This document shows, piece after piece, positions 24,701 to 33,700 of a stretch of 64,000 nt of DNA. This DNA is from Eopsaltria australis. Its lineage: Eukaryota > Chordata > Aves > Passeriformes > Petroicidae. Within the stretch, counting starts at the first letter, position 1. The number at the start of each line of letters is the position of its first letter. The stretch covers positions 186,001-250,000 of the forward strand of contig JAVTVJ010000342.1 of the NCBI GenBank assembly GCA_034509425.1, read 5' to 3'. The position numbers were made by a program, and so were the translations under genes. Under the pieces are notes generated by a model. The model was not told the origin of the DNA. It did no database searches and was given only the letters and a program-made list of their open reading frames with translations.

Positions 24701-27700
24701 TTCTAGACACTGTGATATGGCCAGAATTGTAAGTTGCCTACTTCTGAAACCATGTGTACTCTTAGTGGTAGGGATTGATGGTGTAGGCCTAACTAAAAGC
24801 ATTGACCTGGCTTATGTCTTGGAAAATTCTTACTGGTTTCCTTGCCTTGTGTCTTAAGGTTCACATCGAATTCACTGAAGGAGAAGACAAAATCACTTTG
24901 GAAGGACCTACAGAAGATGTGAATGTGGCTCAGGAACAGATTGAAGTCATGGTCAAGGACCTGGTAAGTTGGTGGTACTAGTTCTGGTGTATAAGAAGAA
25001 AGTGGGGAAAGGTGGGGCTACAGAGCAGAGGTGAAGTGTAGCTCACATCTGTGGGTGTCTTCACAGGTTTAACAGAATTTGCAGAAGGCAAGTTGTGTGG
25101 CAGGTGAACAAAAACCTTGGTTGTAAAGCTTTTCTTAAAAAATGAGCACATCCTAAGTCTTTTGAAGCAGAGAAGGAAAGATTCAGTCACAGCTGGAGAG
25201 GCATTTAAGTCCCTTTAAATGTTTCACAAGCATGGTGCTCTCAGCTCAAAGGAGAGGAGTGTTCTGCTCTGCTCACTAGCAGGAGGAGTGCTTCTGGCTG
25301 GCTGCTGGGTCAGTGCCTGCACTGGCAGTGGGCACAGGCAGCAGCAGAGGGGCCTGCCCTGCCTAGCCCTGTGCAATTCTTTGTAGATCAACCGGATGGA
25401 TTATGCAGAAATCAACGTTGACCACAAATTCCACCGACACCTCATTGGCAAGAACGGAGCTAACAGTAAGTGGGGTGCTTTTCTTATCCTTCCTGTGCTC
25501 AGATTCTCTGTGATTAGTGGATCATATCATGGCTCTGCAGCTCAGCCAGGGTGCTGCCTGCATTACATTGCCTCTGCCCTTCTGGAGTGAAGGTGGCACA
25601 AGAAGATTAATGGGCAGTGAGGCCTTGGGATGGCTTTAATGTGTGAAATATCTTAGAAAGTTGAACAGACTACTTTGCCATGTCCTGGCAGAATTTTTGT
25701 GTGTTGGGGAGGTTGGAGAGTTGTCTTTTCTCCTTTTTTCAAGTTGGTTTATGTGAATTTCATTTTAGAATTCAGTTGGAGGGGGTAGAAATCTGCGTGG
25801 TGAGTTTCTGCCCAAAAAAGAATTTGAGATTAGAAATGAATGAGTATCTTCTGGTCTAAGTATAGTACTGTTTGGGGAAGAAACAGATGCCTCACTCTGG
25901 CAAGTGAACTGTTGGCTCTAGATGCCAGAGCATTTAATTGTACAGATTCCTGTGTAGCACAGATCTGCTCTTGCTGAACCCCAGGGTAAAAGGCACTTTC
26001 CCCTGTTTCAACTCCACCCCTCTGACCTTTCCTCAGAGGTTGATGTGCTTCTTAAACAACCTCTAGTCAAGGTGTCTTTGCTTCCAAATCTGGGCCTAGC
26101 AGAGTGTGTCACCACAGCGCTTGCCTTGCAGTTAACAGGATTAAGGACCTCTACAAGGTGTCTGTGCGCATTCCCCCGGACAATGAGAAGAGCAACCTGA
26201 TCAGAATTGAAGGAGACCCACAGGGGGTCCAACAGGCCAAGAAAGAGCTGCTGGAACTCGCTTCCCGTATGGTTAGTGGGATGTGATGCCTGGGAGGCCA
26301 CAGGGTCTGAGCTCTTGTGTTCCCTAGTGACCTTCTGATGGAGGTGTGTGCCCCTTGCCCACTGAGCACTTGGATCTCATGACAAGTGCAAGTTCCTCTA
26401 TTCCTTTGGATCCCCTTCTCTATCAGCCTAGAGTGAATTATGTCTGGAGGAAAACCATTGATGACAAGTAAGCTGTCAGGCAGCAAACTGGTAAATACAA
26501 TTATGTGGCTCTCCTGCTGAACACTCCGTGTAAACTCCATTCTCCACAGGAAAATGAACGCACCAAGGACCTAATCATTGAGCAGAAATTCCACCGGACC
26601 ATCATTGGGCAGAAGGGCGAGCGGATCCGGGAAATCCGGGAGAAATTCCCAGAGGTAAGTAAGGCTTTCTGGGAGGTGAGGAATTCAGAGGGCTTATTTG
26701 CTACATTGATAATAGACACATGGTCAGTAAAGTCATAATTGAAGTGTCTCTGTGAGTATGAGAAATATCTAACTGATATGTGTCTGCTCATACGTCTGAT
26801 ATGTGTGAGAAGATGGTTCTTCTGCCCAGTCTGCTGACCTAGTTACCTGCTTCCAAATGGGAGAGGGCATGTTGCTCCCCAACCTTTGCACATCTGACAT
26901 GACAATTCTTGCATTTGTTTGAGTTGACTCTAAGTGATTATTTCCTGCAGGTTATCATCAATTTCCCAGACCCTGCACACAAGAGTGATATTGTCCAACT
27001 CAGAGGCCCCAAAAACGAGGTGGAGAAGTGCACCAAGTACATGCAAAAGATGGTGGCAGACCTGGTAAGGGAGACTTCTGTCTGCTGTTCTCTCTCTTGT
27101 GCCTGGATAACCATGGAATAGAGCAGAGCTGTAATGGCTTGGCTAAGGCTGACACATCTCAAGATGAGGGAACTGTGGACATTGTTCTGTCTGTATGGGG
27201 AGCAAGCAAGTGATACCTGTTATTTAAGGGCTATAGGAGAAGGTACATGTCATTGCTTATTCTTGGAAGTGTCCCATATAGAGAACTCCTTGGGCCTAAG
27301 CCTCTTGTCAGCAGCTTTATCAAGTTCCTGGGTTGGGGCCTCAATTGCCAGGATGGTGTAATCCTCAATTCTCCCTTCCTTTCTCCCTTAGGTTGAAAAC
27401 AGCTTTTCTATTTCTGTTCCCATCTTTAAACAATTCCACAAGAACATCATAGGGAAAGGAGGTGCCAACATCAAGAAGGTGAGATTACCTTCCTGTCTTC
27501 ACTGCTTATTATGGTGACTGCCTGCAGTGAAATTTCATTCACCAGTCTCCCCTACTCATTGGTAATGTAAAATAAAACCTCCAAGGCCTTTTTGTCTGAC
27601 ATGGGACACCTCTCAAATGATTTTGCTGTGATTTTTTTTTTGGTGGCAGATCCGTGAAGAAAGCAACACCAAAATAGATCTGCCAGCTGAGAACAGCAAC

Positions 27701-30700
27701 TCAGAGACGATTGTTATCACGGGCAAAAGAGCAAACTGTGAGGCTGCTCGCCACAGAATTCTGGCTATCCAAAAGGAACTGGTAAGTGAAGCAACTGACC
27801 TGTGGCAGATTAGGGACTTGAAAACATAAATATAGGAGATATAAATGTAGAAGTGCTTGTAGTGGGGCACAGCAGGGGGGAGACAAATATGGATGCCAAT
27901 CTGTTGTTGACTCTACAGCCAAAGTTTGTGGCTGCTCATGTGTTAGTAGTGGCCATTCCCTTTGGTCAGGCATTTCTCACACTCAGCTCTGCAAAGCTCC
28001 TGGCAGTGTAGGAGTTAGAGGGTAAGCAGAGTCTGTGCTACACATTGCTACAGCTTGACTAACACCTCATACTGTCCTTGTTTAGGCCAACATCACAGAG
28101 GTGGAGGTCTCTATTCCTTCCAAACTCCACAATTCCCTCATTGGCGCCAAAGGCCGCTTCATCCGCTCCATCATGGAGGAGTGTGGTGGAGTCCACATCC
28201 ACTTCCCCACGGAGGGCTCTGGCAGTGACACTGTGACCATCAGGGGCCCAGCCCAGGATGTGGAGAAAGCCAAGAAACAACTGCTACATCTGGCAGAGGA
28301 GAAGGTGAGCTTTGTCTTACAGAGGAAGGAGCAGGTTGGTTTTGCCAGCTGTTTCTTTTTGGGAGTTGAAGTGATTCCCTCTGTCTGCATAGAAGCCTTT
28401 GGCATCAGCCGAGCAAATCCTCTTTTGAGGGATTTGAGTACAGTTTGGATGGTTAAAAGAAAGCTATATTTCCATCCTTGTGACAATAAGTTCTTCTCTC
28501 ATGAGTACAGGAACTGTCTGTAATGCATCTCTGCCCAGACTTATGACATACTGAGAGTTACAAGCTCCCTGCTGCTGTGGTTTGAATGTTCTTGGGTATT
28601 CACATTTCCCTGAAACAGTTTACTCTGTTAGATCTCCTTCACTTTTTTCTTGATCTCTGAATTTCAGCTCTGGTTCTTCCATTTCACTGCATATATTCAG
28701 ATCTGAGAGCTTTTGGTTGCAAGACCTTGCTCAGTGGCTGTCTGACAGGTCATTTTAAGAGCAAGCTTTCTAGGGTCAGCATGTGAACGTGTTCTCCCTG
28801 GGAATTGGTTGGTTGCCTCTGGCAGCAGTCAGTTAGCAAATGATTGTGTTGCCTTTTGTGCAGGTCAGACCCTTCTCCTAGGGAAGTCTCTGCTCATATT
28901 CTCATTGGTCAGGCTGAGTGTAAAAAAACTAACTTTTTTGTCCCTGAGAGCATCTTTGGGGTAGTGTTTTTAATTTAAGACATTGTATACCTTTTTTACT
29001 TCCAATGGCACATTGCACCTACTTTGCTTTTGCAACACTCTGCACGTGGGTGCAGGTAACATATCTACATGCTGACTGTTGGTGCTGATGGATGTTTTCT
29101 GTATATTGACGTGTTCCATGGGTCTCTGGCTCCTTTCAGCAAACAAAGAGTTATACTGTGGACCTCCGTGCAAAGCCAGAGTACCACAAATTCCTTATTG
29201 GTAAGGGTGGCGGCAACATCCGTAAGGTGCGAGACAACACGGGGGCACGCATCATCTTCCCCACCTCTGAGGACAAAGATCAGGAGCTGATCACTATCAT
29301 GGGAACAGAGGAGGCTGTCAAAGAGGCACAGAAGGAGCTGGAAGCCCTCATCAAGAACTTGGTATGAATTTTTTCTACTTTCTTGCCTCTCACTATGGCA
29401 AAGTGTAAGGAGTCAGTGTGGAGGACCTGCTTGTCCTAAAACCATTTGCTGCCCTTCATGGGAGCTCAGAAAGATCCTTTCTTACCTTGGAGTGAGGTTG
29501 TAAGCTGATTGCTGTTGAGTGCAGCCAGCTCATGCCTATCACCAGGACAGATGGGGTTGACTGGCTGTTGTGTGTTGGCAGGATAACGTGGTTGAAGACT
29601 CCATGGTGGTTGACCCCAAGCACCACCGCCACTTTGTCATCCGTAGAGGACAAGTCCTGCGTGAGATTGCAGATGAGTATGGTGGTGTGATGGTCAGCTT
29701 CCCGCGCTCCGGCACCCAGAGCGACAAAGTCACCCTCAAGGGAGCCAAGGATTGTGTGGAGGCAGCCAAGAAACGCATCCAGGAGATCATCGAGGACCTG
29801 GTATGTGTAGGAAAACTGTTTCTTCTGTACTCTGTTCCTTCAGCTGTGTCCTACTTGAGCCTGCTGTATGACCAAGCTTTATGTGAACAAGTCCTGTGGT
29901 AGTTCTTAGATTTGAAACTTTGCTGTCAACATACAGGGTCAACAGACTTTAGATCCCAGCCTGGGGGTAGCAGCTGGCTCCAAAGTGGCAATGCTGTATG
30001 AATGAGTTTCCTCCTCTATCTTCTTGGGTTTTAGGAGTGGGAGACCAGTCCTTGATCTACATCTAGACATTAAAGATCAGAGCCTTCTTGTGCCTCTCCA
30101 TGTCTGGCCTTGGGCAGTGGTTGCTTTCAGGGCTTTCCTGCACTGTTAGTATTGGCTTTTGGAAGCAGCCAACTGTCAAACCTGTTTTCTTCCCTTCTTT
30201 CTTTTTATTTTTTTATTTCTTCTAATGCTTCCTCCTCTTCAGGGTAATAAATGATTTGAGCTTTGCTTCTGGAAGCCTTTAACATCCTGAGCTGAAGGCA
30301 GCCTTCTTTAAATCCTCTGCCCTTCTCAGAGAGAGGAACAATTCCAGGAAATTTTCAGTTCTTCTCCTGTCAGTCATTGTTATCTTTTCTGACTCCTCTC
30401 TGTGTCCATTCTGGGTTTCACCATGAACAAACATCCTCTTTCCTGGTGTGAAAGAGGCTCCATTGCAATAGAGCAACTCTGCTTTCCCACAGGAAGCTCA
30501 AGTGACAATCGAATGCACCATCCCACAAAAGTTCCACCGCTCCATTATGGGCCCCAAAGGATCCCGGATCCAGCAGATCACCCGGGACTATGGTGTACAG
30601 ATCAAATTCCCTGACAGGGAGGAAAATCCAGGTATTCCTATGGGTGCATGTTCACATGGTAGTTGGGATGATCAGATGAGTGTAGTGTAGCCTACACTCC

Positions 30701-33700
30701 GTACCAGTGGACATGTTCTGCTTAAAATTCATGGGAAGAACTGATCCCTGGTGTTCCTGCAGTGTCCTTGAATCTGGGTTTAGCATCAACCTTGCCCTCT
30801 TGGGAAGGGGACAGTTTCAGGAGGTCAAGCTGCAGAGCTGGGTGTTGTGAACATGTTGTCACTGCAGAGTACAGGGAGAATGAGGACTTACCCTGACAAA
30901 AAAGGCTCTGTGGGCTTGCCTCTCAGAGCTCTCACTGATGGCTGGGCCTGAGGATCTGGAGGAGGGAGATGGTGAGCAAGGAGGGGGCTCTGTGTATTGA
31001 TCACAAAGACCTTCCATGTTTTCAGCCCCCGTTGTGGAGCCAGCTGTGCAGGAGAATGGTGAGGAAGGTGGGGAAGGCAAGGAAGGGAAGGACACAGATC
31101 CCAGCTCTCCGAAGAAGTGCGATATCATCATCATCTCTGGCCGCAGGGAGAAGTGTGAGGCAGCAAAGGAGGCACTGCAGGTGTGTGGCTTTCTCAACCC
31201 CTTACCCTGTCAAGGTAGTGATGCTTGGACATAATTTTTGATGGTGGTAGTAAAGGCTGCTCAGTCCAGGTGCAGTGCAAGTGGTCAGTGATGCTGCTGT
31301 GGAGGGGGTCTGTACTGCTCAAGGGAAGCCCCTCTGCTCTGTGACTTAGCCTGGCAGCTTGAATCATAGTCCCTGGCCTTGCAATTGCTAGTGTTTGTAA
31401 GCAGCCCCAAGTTACTTGCCATAAAAGCATAATGTGCTTGTTTTATGGAGCACAGCTGGGAAGAGGATGAGTCTGATTGAGGCTGAGTCATTCCAGGTTC
31501 AGCAGACCTTGCCATGCTTCTGTAGTGATGTTTTCCAAGTCTCTGCTAGACTGAAGCCAAGGATATGGAAACAACCTGTCCCACAGGTGGGGTTTCAGAT
31601 GGCTTGTTTGGAAAACATGCAGCAGGTCATTTTGGTGTTCCCAGCTGTCCTCTCTTCCTGTCAAGTTTGAATCCTGACTACAAGGGAATTGTACCTCTGT
31701 TCAGCAACATGTTTTTTTGGGCAAGTATATGGCAAGCTAAAAGACAGGAGAACACTGGTAAACCATGCTGCATCCCCTGCAGGCTCTGGTTCCTGTCACC
31801 ATTGAGGTGGAAGTTCCCTTTGATCTTCACCGTTACATCATAGGCCAGAAAGGAAGCGGGATCCGCAAAATGATGGATGAGTTTGAAGTAAGTTGTTGCC
31901 CTTCCTTCCATCTCCCCTGTCCTGGAGAATCTGTAAGTGACTGTGTTTGGGGTTTGGACAGTTACAACCTACTCAGGTCTGCTATGGAATCCAAGGCTCC
32001 ATAATAGGGAGATGATCCCTGTGTGTTTTGGACCCTGGGTGCAGGGCTTGGCAGGTTTCGTGCTGAAGCTGTACAATCTGTGTTGATGTTGTGAGTGTTG
32101 CATGACTTGTTTGGTGTCTGCAGGGATTCCTCATCAGTGTGAGAGTTGTTTTCCTCCTGGGCCCTGGGAAACAGCTCTGCTGTGCCTCCCTATTTGGAAG
32201 AATTCTCCAGAGCCTCTGGGACTGATGCAGGTTGGCTGCAGTCAGTGTTGTTGAACATATATTTGTTTCCTGGCCTCTCTAGGCCAGCACAGGGGCTGGA
32301 GAAGCAGAGTTCTATTTACCAAATCTCCAGAAATGGCAACTGACTCCAGGTGGCCCAGCTTGATGACCTGCAGAGATCCTTTACAACCTCAGCCATTCTG
32401 TTTTTGAGCTGCCTGGGTGGGAGCTGGCCTTGGTGTCAGGGGGACCAGCAAGATGCCAACCTGCAGTCAGAGGCATCACAAGTGGTACAGAATGAGCAGT
32501 GATACAGAATGATAATTGCTACTTGTTACTCAGGTGAACATCCAGGTGCCTGCTCCTGAGCTGCAGTCAGACATCATCACGATCACTGGGCTGGCTACCA
32601 ACCTGGACCGTGCCAAGGTCGGGCTCCTGGAAAGAGTGAAGGAGCTGCAAGCTGAGCAAGAGGATCGGGTAAGGCCTGTGCCTGTCCTTCTTCCTTCCAG
32701 CCAAACATGCCCTCAGCCTCTGGCTGCAGACTCCTGGAACACCTCATCTTTTAGGAGCACCCATAGCTGCTCTGTGGGTGTGGAATGCTCATAAATGGGT
32801 TACTCAAAGGAAGCTCACTTACTGTGAGCTGACAAGAGAGTTTGGACTGTCCAGGTCTCTCTCACACCTTCACTTACCTTCAAGACACTGGTGGGTGGGA
32901 ACATCACTGTGCTGCCAGTCTCTCTCTACTTATCTTAGTGAATCCTTGTCACAGCTCTGAATAATAGGTAAGGGATGAGTTGGGTGGTTGTTCGCTGTTT
33001 GTAGTTTCCCTCTGAACCTGGTGAAAGCACAAGGCTCCAGCAGATGGATGTCTTGGGTGCTCAAGCATGGCAAAATCTCTTCCATGCATCTCAGAAGCCA
33101 GAAGGAAATGCCTTGACTTAAGTGGGCATCACTGAACCAGCCATGGTGTGTTCCTTGTTCTCACTCTGCTTCTCCTGTTCCAGGCCTTGCGAAGCTTCAA
33201 ACTGACTGTCACTGTAGATCCCAGGTATCACCCTAAAATCATTGGGAGGAAGGGAGCAGTGATCACCCAGATACGCACAGAGCACGAGGTCAACATCCAG
33301 TTCCCCGACAAGGATGATGAAAGCCAGGTGAGAGATCAGACAGAGTGCAGGGATGGCTAGTGGTTGTCTCTGAGCATCTTCTCCAGAGCTCTGAACTCTC
33401 TCCACTATGGTAAAGGAGATCAGTAGGGAGAAAGCTTGCTCAGCTGTTTATGTGCTTGGTCTCTCACACGTCTCTCTGCCCCAGGCCCAAGACCAGATCA
33501 CCATCACTGGCTATGAGAAGAATGCCGAGGCTGCCCGGGATGCCATCATGAAGATCGTGGGTGAGCTGGAGCAGATGGTTTCCGAGGATGTGACTCTGGA
33601 CCATCGTGTGCACGCCCGCATCATTGGTGCGCGTGGAAAAGCCATCCGCAAAATCATGGATGAGTTCAAGGTGAGCAATGGGGCAATGCCACACAGTTCA

